A stretch of DNA of 9,097 nucleotides. Source: Holophagaceae bacterium UBA706. Its GTDB lineage: Bacteria > Acidobacteriota > Holophagae > Holophagales > Holophagaceae. This document shows, in pieces, positions 1-6,776 of this stretch. The stretch lies in the NCBI GenBank assembly GCA_002298155.1, contig DBME01000466.1:1-9097 (forward strand). The letters are read 5' to 3'. The number at the start of each line of letters is the position of its first letter. Positions within the stretch are counted from its first letter, which is position 1. Under the pieces are notes generated by a model. The model did not search any database, was not told the DNA's origin, and worked only from the letters and a program-made list of their open reading frames with translations. The position numbers and the translations under genes are program-made.

Positions 1-339
1 GGCGCGCCCTGGGCTCCAGAAATCACGTAAGCGGAGAGCGGCGCGGCCCGGATGGGGGGTGCCGTCGAATACGCATGCTCTCCCAAACCAGCGTCGGCGC
101 GTGAACCTTGCCTGCATGCCCACTTGAAGCGCCGGGCTGGAGCCCTAGGCCATCCCGGGTGGACCGGTGCTCGTGCCGCCTTTGGGCCCATCGAAGCTGG
201 CGCGTGCCAACACCTCCGCCTATTCCCCTTCGTGTTTTTACCGGAGCCGGCTCTGCCGGCGGAGGAACGGGCCGGTACGTTGGGACAGGAAGGGCCCCCC
301 GGAGCCCCCGACCTTGGTGGAGGCGGGTAAGATTGGGGG
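1..339. other. Upstream region with no convincing gene
   Basis: No supported gene here. Frame 1 on the + strand reaches a TAA at 28-30 after nine codons, so the tail of an upstream + strand gene could end there, but nine residues are too few to judge. Open frames further in, on both strands, give Arg/Pro/Ala/Gly-rich translations typical of GC-rich noncoding DNA. A minus-strand frame is open from about 120 to the left edge and cannot be excluded as the start of a divergent gene. A 9-base inverted repeat (GGGCTCCAG at 11-19, CTGGAGCCC at 137-145) is probably chance in DNA of this composition. I found no tRNA-like or rRNA-like segment. Confidence 0.5.
328..333 (+). promoter_or_regulatory. Possible -10 element for a leaderless cinA transcript
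   Basis: TAAGAT matches the sigma70 -10 consensus at four of six positions and ends six bases before the cinA ATG, so transcription would begin at or next to the start codon. No -35 hexamer is visible at 16-18 bases spacing (that stretch is C-rich) and there is no extended -10 TG. The same bases contain the in-frame TAA (328-330) that fixes the cinA start. Weak on sequence alone. Confidence 0.25.
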
Positions 340-1578
340 ATGCTGCGCATCGAATGCATCGCCATCGGCTCGGAACTGCTCACCGCCTCGCGGTCGGACA
401 CCAACTCGCTCTGGCTCGCCGATCGTCTGGGCGAGATGGGCTTGGCCTTCCACCGGAAGACCGCCGTGGGGGATTCCCGGGAGGACCTGCGGGACCTGTT
501 CCGGGAGGCCCTGGAACGGTCTGACGTCATCCTCTGCACCGGCGGCCTGGGGCCCACCTTCGACGACTTCACCAAGGAGGTCTGGGCGGAGATCCTCGAC
601 ACCCCCCTGGTGGAGGACCCCGTCTCCCGCCAGGCCATCCTGGACTTCTACGCCAGCCGCAACCGCGTGCCGGCCGCCTCGAACTTCAAGCAGTCCCTGA
701 TCCCCCTGGGCGCCGAGGCCCTGCGCAATCCGGCGGGCACGGCCCCGGGCGTCTTCTGGGAGGACCCTCCGGGCCACCCGGGCCGGCGCATCGTCCTGTT
801 CCCCGGGGTGCCGCGGGAGATGAAGCTCATGTGGGAGACCCACGTGGCCCCGCGCCTCCGGCCCATGGGCGGCGCGGGGGCCCGCACCCTGCGCATGGTC
901 TTCGGATCGGTACCGGAAAGCACGCTGGAAGAGCGGGTGCGCGGCCTGCGTGAGCGCCACGCGGGCCTGGACTGGACCATCCTGGCCGGCCTGCACCACG
1001 TGGAGCTCCTAGCCCGGGGCCTGGATGCTGCGGCCCTGGAAGCCGCGGAGCGGGACTTCCGCAGGGAGATGATCCCCGATCTGGCCTTCGTGGGCATGGA
1101 GGGGGGCATCGAGAACGCCGTGCTGGGCCTCCTGGAGACGCGAGGCGAGACCCTGGCCGTGGCCGAGAGCATGACCGGCGGCAACATCGCCGCCCGGCTC
1201 ACGGCCGTCCCCGGGGCCAGCCGCGCCTTCCTGGGGGGCGCCGTGGTCTACTCCGCCGAGGCCAAGGCCGCCCTGGCCGGCCTCGATCCCGACGTCATCC
1301 GCGCCGCGGGCACTGTTTCCGAGACCGTCACCCGCGCCCTGGCCGAAGGCCTCCGGGCGCGCCTGGGCACCACCTGGGCCCTGGCCGTCACCGGCAACGC
1401 CGGCCCCACCGAGGACAAGGACGGCCCCGCCCCCATCGGCACCTGCCTCTCCGCTGTGGCCGGCCCGGGCGGCGCGGCCTTCAAGGCATTCCAGATGTTC
1501 GGGAACCGCACGGAGATCCAGGTGAGGGGCTCCTCCTACGCCCTGGACCATCTCCGTCGCGTCATGGATGGGAAGTAG
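340..1578 (+). CDS. cinA: CinA-family protein, NMN deamidase (two-domain)
   Basis: A 412-residue protein of normal length for full-size CinA. Residues 1-170 are the molybdopterin-binding-like (COG1058) domain, in some bacteria an ADP-ribose pyrophosphatase: IAIGSELL (7-14), SDTN (19-22), TGGLGPTFDD (67-76) and FPGVPREMKLMWE (154-166). Residues 258-408 are the C-terminal CinA/PncC domain, which deamidates nicotinamide mononucleotide to nicotinate mononucleotide in NAD salvage: AESMTGG (275-281), GASRAFLGGAVVYSAEAK (292-309) and AVTGNAGP (349-356). By alignment from memory with E. coli PncC, S294, Y304 and K309 occupy the conserved active-site Ser, Tyr and Lys positions. The usual AESCTGG has Met for Cys here. 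The start is forced: an in-frame TAA lies at 328-330 and the first ATG after it is used. There is no well-spaced Shine-Dalgarno; GGTGGAGG is about 16 bases away. Cytoplasmic. The name refers to competence, but no competence gene is visible nearby. Confidence 0.95.
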   Translation: MLRIECIAIGSELLTASRSDTNSLWLADRLGEMGLAFHRKTAVGDSREDLRDLFREALERSDVILCTGGLGPTFDDFTKEVWAEILDTPLVEDPVSRQAILDFYASRNRVPAASNFKQSLIPLGAEALRNPAGTAPGVFWEDPPGHPGRRIVLFPGVPREMKLMWETHVAPRLRPMGGAGARTLRMVFGSVPESTLEERVRGLRERHAGLDWTILAGLHHVELLARGLDAAALEAAERDFRREMIPDLAFVGMEGGIENAVLGLLETRGETLAVAESMTGGNIAARLTAVPGASRAFLGGAVVYSAEAKAALAGLDPDVIRAAGTVSETVTRALAEGLRARLGTTWALAVTGNAGPTEDKDGPAPIGTCLSAVAGPGGAAFKAFQMFGNRTEIQVRGSSYALDHLRRVMDGK

Positions 1579-1581
1579 CGT

Positions 1582-1587
1582 TAGAAT
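1582..1587 (+). promoter_or_regulatory. Possible -10 element before the hybrid kinase
   Basis: TAGAAT matches the -10 consensus at five of six positions and lies in the 45-base gap after cinA, with a predicted transcript start about 30 bases before the kinase GTG. No -35 is recognisable upstream; that stretch is the end of cinA. The kinase may simply be read through from cinA, as no terminator separates them. Confidence 0.25.
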
Positions 1588-1623
1588 CACCGGACTCCAA
1601 ACCCTCGCCGCGGACAACCGACC

Positions 1624-4191
1624 GTGACACCCCTCAACCAGCGCGTGATCTTCAGGAACCCGAGGATCGTCCCCATGGTCCTGGCCGTGGGCCTCGTCCT
1701 GTCCCTGGGGGGCGCCATGGTGGCGCGGCATCTGCAGGTGCAGCGCACCTACGCGCGCATGGAGATGGAAGCCGACATCGCCCAGGAGAACCTCATCTCC
1801 ACCTTCCTGGGCTACCGGGACATCCTGCTGGGCTTCCGGGGGCATTCCACCACGACCCTGGGGCTCACCCGCGAGCGCTTCCGCCAGTACTTCACCGCCC
1901 TCGACCTGAAGACCCACCACCCAGGCCTGCTCTCCGTGAGCTACGGCCTCGAGGTGGCCGGCCCGGACCGGGACGCCTTCGAGCGCCGCCTGAGGGTGGA
2001 GATGGAGGACCCCGCTTTCGCCATCCACCCCATGGGCGACCGGGACCGGTACTTCGTGCTGCTGTTCGCCGAGCCCCGGGAGAGCAACCTGGGCTCCGTC
2101 GGCATGGACACACGCACCATGGCCGGCCAGAGCGCCACCATCGACCAGACCCGCGACTCGGGCGGCCTGGTGCTCACGGCGCCCATGAAGGTCCTGCAGT
2201 ACGCGGGCCCCGACCCCGGCATGCTCATGCGCCTGCCGTTCTACCGGGGGACGCCCACCACCCTCGAGGAGCGCCGCAGGAACTTCCTGGGCTGCGTCAA
2301 CGGCGTGTTCCGGGTGCAGGACCTGGTGGATGAGGCGCTGGGCCGGGAAACCCTGAAGAAGGTGGACGTGCACATCGAGGACGAGGGCCCCCAGGGCAGC
2401 CCCGCGCCTCCCCTGCCCCTGTACGGCCCGTCCCTGGAACCCGGCGGACGCCGCCTTGAGCGCACCCTGGAACTCTTCGGGCGGATCTGGCACATCCAGT
2501 TCCGCGCCCGGCCCGATTTCGTGGGTCATCAGGAATGGTCGCTGCCCGCGGGCATCGGCATCGCCGGGGCGCTCATCACCCTCCTGCTCTGGGGCCTCAT
2601 CCGGTCCCTGGGCCAGACCGGCCAGCGCGCCCGTCTCCTGGCCCTGCGGATGATGGAGCAGCTGCGCGAGGAGGAATCCCGCCTGGAGGCCATGACCCTG
2701 GCCGTTCCCGATCCCCTGGCGGTGCTGGACGAGGACGGGCGCTTCCTCCACATCTATGGCCAGCAGGAGACCATCCTGGGCGTGGGCGCCCGGAACCTGC
2801 CGGGGAGGACCGTGGCCGAGATCGTGCCGCCGGCGGCCGCGGAGGCCCTCATGGCCGGCGTGCGCAAGGCCCTCGAGACCCGCAAGCTCCAGACCGCCGT
2901 GTTCGAGCTGGAATTCTCCGGCGTGCGGTGCGACTACGAGGGGCGGATGCTCCGCATGGGCCAGCGCATCGACGGCCGGCGCTGCGTGGTGCTCTCCCTG
3001 CGCGACATCACCGAGCGCACCCGCGCCGAGGAGATCGCCCGCAACAAGCAGAAGCTGGAGAGCCTGGGCGTGCTGGCCGGCGGCATCGCCCACGACTTCA
3101 ACAACTTCCTCGCCGCGATCCTGGGCCACCTGAACCTGGCCCAGGAGAGCCTGGGCGCCGATTCGCCCGCGGCGTCCATGCTGAACCGGGCCGAGGCCTC
3201 GGTGCTGCGCGCGGCGGAGCTGGCCCACCAGATGCTCGCCTACTCCGGGCGCGGCAGCCTCAAGATCGACTTCCTCGACCTGAACCGCGTGGTGGCGGAG
3301 ATGACCGAGCTCCTCTCCGTGTCCATCGCCAAGAAGGCCACCCTCTCCATCCACCTGGAGCCCGGCCTGCCCCCCATCATGGCCGACGCCGTGCAGATCC
3401 AGCAGGTGGTCATGAACCTGGTCACCAACGCCTCCGACGCCCTGGCGGGCCATTCGGGCTCCATCACCATCGAGACCCGGATGCAGGAAGCCGACCATGC
3501 GTTCCTGGAGGATCGGTTCCCCGGGCAGGACCTGGAACCCGGACTCTATGCCGAGCTTCAGGTCATCGACGACGGCTGCGGCATGGGCGAGGAGACCCGC
3601 AAGCGGATCTTCGACCCCTTCTTCACCACCAAGGCCACCGGACGCGGCCTGGGCCTTTCGGCCCTGCTGGGGATCCTCAAGGGCCACGGGGCCGGCATCC
3701 GCATCGAGAGCGAAACCGGCAAGGGCTCCCGCTTCGAGATCATCTTCCCCGCCGCCAGCCGCGACCAGGCCCCCGGCGCGACCCCCGCCGGCGCCGCCGA
3801 TGCCGATGCGCGGCTATCCGGCACCGCCCTGGTGGCCGACGACGAACCCATGGTGCGCAGCGTGATGGTGGGGATCCTCGAGAACCGGGGCATGAAGGTC
3901 CTGGAGGCCGTGGACGGGCAGGATGCCGTCGAGATCTTCCAGGCGAACCGTGGCCGCGTCGACATCGTCCTGCTGGACATCACCATGCCACGACTGGACG
4001 GCAACGAGGCCTTCCGGTCCATCCGCTCCATGGAACCCCGCGTGCCGGTGATCCTCCTCAGCGGCTTCACCAGCCTGAACGTGGCGGAACCTCCCCTGGG
4101 CACCGCCCCCGCCCGGTTCGTGCAGAAGCCCTTCCGGGCCAGCGACCTGGAGGAGGCGGTGCGGGCCTGCCTGCGGGCACGGGAAGGCTGA
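1624..4191 (+). CDS. CHASE-PAS hybrid sensor histidine kinase with receiver domain
   Basis: An 855-residue membrane kinase. TM1 is about 16-34 and TM2 about 307-326. Between them is a periplasmic CHASE-type ligand-binding domain (about 75-240; FAEPRESNLGSVGMD at 148-162 and the Arg-Asp-Ser-Gly stretch near 177-180 fit the family). A PAS domain follows (about 352-466, ending DITERTRAEE), then HisKA with the H-box GGIAHDFNNFL and phospho-accepting H490, then HATPase_c: N-box NLVTNASDAL (598-607), G1 DDGCGMG (649-655), F-box IFDPFFTTK (662-670), G2 GRGLGLS (673-679). A C-terminal receiver (about 733-852) has acidic D739/D740/E741, acceptor D785 (LLDITMP), S813 and K835 (QKPF). All phosphotransfer residues are present, so it should be active. 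There is no HPt or DNA-binding domain, so the output partner is elsewhere. The GTG start is the first possible start after an in-frame TAG at 1582-1584. It has no clear Shine-Dalgarno; a later ATG (codon 18) would cut into TM1. The ligand is unknown. Confidence 0.93.
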   Translation: MTPLNQRVIFRNPRIVPMVLAVGLVLSLGGAMVARHLQVQRTYARMEMEADIAQENLISTFLGYRDILLGFRGHSTTTLGLTRERFRQYFTALDLKTHHPGLLSVSYGLEVAGPDRDAFERRLRVEMEDPAFAIHPMGDRDRYFVLLFAEPRESNLGSVGMDTRTMAGQSATIDQTRDSGGLVLTAPMKVLQYAGPDPGMLMRLPFYRGTPTTLEERRRNFLGCVNGVFRVQDLVDEALGRETLKKVDVHIEDEGPQGSPAPPLPLYGPSLEPGGRRLERTLELFGRIWHIQFRARPDFVGHQEWSLPAGIGIAGALITLLLWGLIRSLGQTGQRARLLALRMMEQLREEESRLEAMTLAVPDPLAVLDEDGRFLHIYGQQETILGVGARNLPGRTVAEIVPPAAAEALMAGVRKALETRKLQTAVFELEFSGVRCDYEGRMLRMGQRIDGRRCVVLSLRDITERTRAEEIARNKQKLESLGVLAGGIAHDFNNFLAAILGHLNLAQESLGADSPAASMLNRAEASVLRAAELAHQMLAYSGRGSLKIDFLDLNRVVAEMTELLSVSIAKKATLSIHLEPGLPPIMADAVQIQQVVMNLVTNASDALAGHSGSITIETRMQEADHAFLEDRFPGQDLEPGLYAELQVIDDGCGMGEETRKRIFDPFFTTKATGRGLGLSALLGILKGHGAGIRIESETGKGSRFEIIFPAASRDQAPGATPAGAADADARLSGTALVADDEPMVRSVMVGILENRGMKVLEAVDGQDAVEIFQANRGRVDIVLLDITMPRLDGNEAFRSIRSMEPRVPVILLSGFTSLNVAEPPLGTAPARFVQKPFRASDLEEAVRACLRAREG

Positions 4192-4199
4192 GAGGGTGT

Positions 4200-4226
4200 C
4201 TTAACATTTCTTAACATCGTTGTTAA
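4200..4226. repeat. TTAACA direct plus inverted repeat, candidate operator
   Basis: The 8-mer CTTAACAT occurs twice, at 4200-4207 and 4210-4217, exactly 10 bases (one helical turn) apart. The second copy's TTAACA (4211-4216) also forms a perfect inverted repeat with TGTTAA (4221-4226) around a 4-base spacer TCGT. This half-site arrangement is typical of a dimeric regulator binding one face of the helix, and the inverted repeat overlaps the candidate -35 at 4220-4225. As RNA the inverted repeat would be only a 6-bp AU-rich hairpin without a following U-tract, so a terminator is less likely. The cognate regulator is unknown. Confidence 0.5.
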
Positions 4227-4248
4227 AAGGCCTTCATTATTAAATAAT
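4220..4248 (+). promoter_or_regulatory. Candidate sigma70 promoter P1
   Basis: TTGTTA (4220-4225, four of six to TTGACA) and AATAAT (4243-4248, five of six to TATAAT) are separated by exactly 17 bases within an AT-rich island. The predicted transcript start is near 4255, giving a leader of about 240 nt to the lipoprotein ATG. The -35 overlaps the TTAACA inverted repeat, so a protein bound there could repress or activate it. Sequence inference only. Confidence 0.4.
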
Positions 4249-4273
4249 CATCAACCACTCGGTGCCACCCCTG

Positions 4274-4292
4274 AGGCCCCGGCGGAGGGCCT
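4274..4292 (+). terminator. GC-rich hairpin, possible weak terminator or attenuator
   Basis: AGGCCC (4274-4279) pairs perfectly with GGGCCT (4287-4292) around a 7-base loop. Only a short broken T-run (GTTTCCTT, from 4297) follows after GCGC, so it is a poor intrinsic terminator. It could end kinase transcripts or attenuate transcripts from P1. Confidence 0.25.
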
Positions 4293-4360
4293 GCGCGTTT
4301 CCTTGCATTCCGGAGCCCCTTGCCCCGCCCAAAAACCACCGGGGCCGCAGCCTTCCCAGA

Positions 4361-4369
4361 TGATATAAT
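4361..4369 (+). promoter_or_regulatory. Extended -10 promoter P2 of the lipoprotein-protease operon
   Basis: TGATATAAT contains the TGn extension and a perfect TATAAT hexamer (4364-4369). No -35 is seen at 16-18 bases spacing, where the sequence is G/C-rich, which is the usual trade-off for extended -10 promoters. Such a match is very unlikely by chance in DNA this GC-rich. Predicted transcript start is near 4376, leaving a leader of about 120 nt. Confidence 0.6.
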
Positions 4370-4404
4370 CTTTAAATTCACCCCCCGGAACGTCTCTGAG
4401 TTTC

Positions 4405-4440
4405 CCAAGATGCGGGCTAGGTCTTCTGCCCGAAGTTTGG
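4405..4440 (+). other. Leader hairpin with an alternative pairing
   Basis: In the predicted 5' leader, CGGGC (4413-4417) pairs with GCCCG (4428-4432), and outside a small internal loop CCAA (4405-4408) can pair with TTGG (4437-4440). An alternative stem CTTC (4423-4426) with GAAG (4432-4435) shares bases with the first and excludes it. I could not match it to a known riboswitch; in particular it lacks an obvious c-di-GMP-I signature. It may be an RNA regulatory element or incidental structure. Confidence 0.25.
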
Positions 4441-4495
4441 AATACTCCATTTAACTCTTCATCCCAAACCCCGTTTCCACCCAGGAGGCCAGCAG

Positions 4496-6766
4496 ATGCC
4501 TTTCTCAGTCCCCAAACGGCTCGTGCTATTTGGATTCCTCGCACTTGGCGGCATCCTGACAACGGGTTGCTCGACCAGCAGTTCGACGACGCCCGCGCAG
4601 GATTCCGATAACCGCCTTTCCGCGATCACGGTTAGCGCGGGAGCGATCACCCCCACCTTCAACATCGCCACGGACACCTACCGGCTGACCGTCGCCGAAT
4701 CGGTCACCTCGACCACGGTTACGGCCACGACCCACAAGCCCACGTCCACGCTCACCATCAACGGCACGGCGGTGGCCAGCGGCACGGCATCCGCCGCGAT
4801 CCCCCTCAACCCGGGCGCCAACACGATCCCCATCGTCGTCACCGCCCAGAACGGGCTGACCCACACGTACACCGTCGTGGTAACCCGCGCCCTCAGCACC
4901 AACAACAGCCTGGCCAGCCTGACCTTCTCCAAGGGCATCCTGTCCCCGGTCTTCGACGCCAACGTGCATGCCTACGACATGGGCATCTATTCCGGCCTGA
5001 CGAGCCTCACCGTCACGCCCACCACCGTGCACCCCCGGGCCACCGTCAAGGTGAACGGCACCACCGTCGCCAGCGGCACGGCCTCCGCCCCCATCGCCCT
5101 GGCCGTGGGCACCACCGCCGTCACCGTCGAGGTCACCTCCGAGAGCGGCCTCAAGGCCACCAACACCATCACCATCAAGGAACTGGCCCCCTCTACGCCC
5201 GTGTGGGTGCTCGATTCCAACAACGGTTCCCCCGTCACCTCCGCCCAGATAACCCTCGTGAGTGAATTCGGCGACACGCTGGAGACCGCCATCCCGGTCA
5301 ACGCCGGCGGCAAGGCGATGCTCAGCCTGGATCCCCTCGGCAAGTACACGATCGTCGCCAAGGGCGCCAACTCGGCCCAGGCATCCTACGTGAACTTCGA
5401 TCCCTCCAAGGAAACGCGGGCGGACCTCTACTGCCACCCCCTGGGCATGATCTCCTTCCCCGCCCAGGCACCCATCATCACCGAGGTCTCCTACAGCGCC
5501 GACCTCAACACCTTCACGCCCATCAACGGCAACGCCTTCGCCGACAATGGCGCCAACATCAAGTACCTCATGGTCACCGCCATCGGCACCTCCGGCATCT
5601 CCCCCACCGCGTGGTCCGGTTTCGGAATGGGCATCCAGGTGGACAAGATGGCCTGGAGCTATGACTACACGAGCGCGGCCTACGAGGTGGAGAATTCCAC
5701 TCCGGTGACCGTCAACGGCCTTCCCTACTACCAGAGCACCTACATCTTCCCCGTCGTGCTGAACAACACCACCGCGGGCGCCTCCCACTTCATCGACGTG
5801 GTCGTTTATGACGTGGCCAACAACCGCACCGAGCAGAAGATCTACGCCACGGTCAACAATGCCGTGACCAACGCCGCCGATCCCGACCTCTCCGCCGTCA
5901 CGCCCACCATGGCCTTGGTCCAGTACCAGACCATGGGCCTGACCCGGGACGCCTTCGCCGTCACGCCCAAGGACAACCCGATCACCTATTTCGCCTACGT
6001 CCAGTTCAACGTGGGCTCCGGCGCCACCGCCCCCGGCATCCGCGGCTACGAGCTCTACCGTTCCGCCGACGGCGTCAACTTCACCAAGATCCAGACCCAG
6101 CACTACAGCTCCCTGAACAAGGGCAGCAGCGGCCTCTACCAGACCATGGACATGGATCCCACCCTCACCGAGGGTGTCGTTTACACCTACATGGTCAAGG
6201 TCTTCAGCAACAACCTCACCACCAACGCCGGCTACTCCCTGCCCTCCGCCACCCTCGGCTGCCAGTTCCTGCCCCCCTACACGGTCGGGCTCGCCAACCC
6301 GGCCATGGACGCGGTCAGCATGACGCGCTCGCCCCGGTTCGATTTCACGATCTCCAACCCCGCCCTCTTCGACCCCACGGTGTCCGACTACTTCCGCTTC
6401 TACCTTTACATCAAGGACAAGGTCGGCAATGAGGTCTGGAAGCTCGGCTTCCGCTACAACTTTATCCTTTCCAGGTTCGAGTACTACACTGGCGCAGCCT
6501 GGGCCGCGGACCCCGGCTTGTGCAGCGTCAGCGCCGATCACGCCACCATCAGCATCCAGTTCCCCAATTCCACGACCCTGATGCCCGGCGTCACCTACGA
6601 GTGGACAATCTTCGGAACGTCGACGACGACTGCGAGTTCCTTCTTTAGGAACGTCCCCGGCACCAGCGGCCTGGGCCAGACGCTGAGCTTCGGCAGCACC
6701 TACGAGAAGAGCTACGGCGCCATCAACGGCTACTTCACCCTGACCATCGACCCCAACGCCCAGTAG
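4496..6766 (+). CDS. Surface lipoprotein with two cadherin-like beta-sandwich domains
   Basis: A 756-residue exported protein. The N-terminus has basic KR (7-8), a hydrophobic core and TTGC with Cys25 as probable lipidation site, followed by a Ser/Thr-rich linker. Residues 39-131 and 137-229 are tandem cadherin-like beta-sandwich domains (PF12733 type): LSAITVSAGAITPTF...Y start, NG hairpin, and TYTVVVTR end of the first copy. Residues about 234-312 resemble a transthyretin-like carboxypeptidase-regulatory fold (GSPVTSAQITL ... LGKYTIVAKG). Residues about 495-590 are FN3-like (GIRGYELYRSADGVNFTKI ... VVYTYMVKVFS). The rest, including 600-756, is beta-rich and unassigned. No catalytic motif is visible, so I infer a scaffold, adhesin or binding protein at the cell surface. 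AGGAGG (4483-4488) with a 7-base gap supports the start. It is first in an operon with the downstream subtilase. The domains are recognised by eye; their boundaries are approximate. Confidence 0.85.
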   Translation: MPFSVPKRLVLFGFLALGGILTTGCSTSSSTTPAQDSDNRLSAITVSAGAITPTFNIATDTYRLTVAESVTSTTVTATTHKPTSTLTINGTAVASGTASAAIPLNPGANTIPIVVTAQNGLTHTYTVVVTRALSTNNSLASLTFSKGILSPVFDANVHAYDMGIYSGLTSLTVTPTTVHPRATVKVNGTTVASGTASAPIALAVGTTAVTVEVTSESGLKATNTITIKELAPSTPVWVLDSNNGSPVTSAQITLVSEFGDTLETAIPVNAGGKAMLSLDPLGKYTIVAKGANSAQASYVNFDPSKETRADLYCHPLGMISFPAQAPIITEVSYSADLNTFTPINGNAFADNGANIKYLMVTAIGTSGISPTAWSGFGMGIQVDKMAWSYDYTSAAYEVENSTPVTVNGLPYYQSTYIFPVVLNNTTAGASHFIDVVVYDVANNRTEQKIYATVNNAVTNAADPDLSAVTPTMALVQYQTMGLTRDAFAVTPKDNPITYFAYVQFNVGSGATAPGIRGYELYRSADGVNFTKIQTQHYSSLNKGSSGLYQTMDMDPTLTEGVVYTYMVKVFSNNLTTNAGYSLPSATLGCQFLPPYTVGLANPAMDAVSMTRSPRFDFTISNPALFDPTVSDYFRFYLYIKDKVGNEVWKLGFRYNFILSRFEYYTGAAWAADPGLCSVSADHATISIQFPNSTTLMPGVTYEWTIFGTSTTTASSFFRNVPGTSGLGQTLSFGSTYEKSYGAINGYFTLTIDPNAQ

Positions 6767-6771
6767 GAAGG
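6765..6771 (+). promoter_or_regulatory. Ribosome binding site that decides the protease start
   Basis: AGGAAGG overlaps the TAG stop of the lipoprotein gene (6764-6766) and lies five bases before the ATG at 6777. An in-frame GTG at 6771 falls inside this site and would have no spacing, so ATG 6777 is preferred. The overlap with the stop codon suggests translational coupling. Confidence 0.75.
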
Positions 6772-6776
6772 TGAAC

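Larger units (their letters stand above)
4192..4495. other. Regulatory intergenic region before the lipoprotein-protease operon
   Basis: A 304-base gap without a gene. The first 60 bases are strikingly AT-rich for this genome and hold TTAACA repeats, the near-palindrome ATTATT-A-AATAAT (4236-4248) and a promoter candidate. The middle is GC-rich and hairpin-prone. A second promoter candidate sits at 4361-4369, followed by a leader of about 120 nt to the ATG at 4496. Minus-strand open frames here are not protein-like and I do not call them. Confidence 0.7.

Noticed and set aside
247..262. GCCGGC repeats as a possible terminator hairpin
   Set aside because: GCCGGC is self-palindromic and common at this GC content, the loop would be only three bases, and no T-run follows.
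52..330. Short + strand open frames before cinA (92-177 codons)
   Set aside because: No recognisable domain, no good ribosome binding site, biased composition, and two of them run far into cinA in another frame.
1009..3687. Very long minus-strand open frame (892 codons) opposite cinA and the kinase
   Set aside because: It is a shadow of high-GC third positions: the translation is a monotonous Gly/Ala/His/Gln/Val mix without domains, while the + strand frames carry complete CinA and histidine kinase motifs.
2535..4214. Second + strand frame of 559 codons within the kinase gene
   Set aside because: Arg/Pro/Gly/His-rich out-of-frame translation overlapping a kinase whose boxes are all in the other frame.
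4376..4495. Leader of the lipoprotein gene as a c-di-GMP riboswitch
   Set aside because: The conserved GEMM-I core and tetraloop-receptor sequences are not visible; only short simple stems are present.
4223..4562. Minus-strand small open frames in the intergenic region before the lipoprotein gene
   Set aside because: They cover the promoter candidates and lipoprotein start, have no family resemblance, and lack convincing ribosome binding sites.
6771..6773. GTG at 6771 as the protease start
   Set aside because: It falls inside the AGGAAGGTG ribosome binding site, leaving no spacing; ATG at 6777 has correct spacing.
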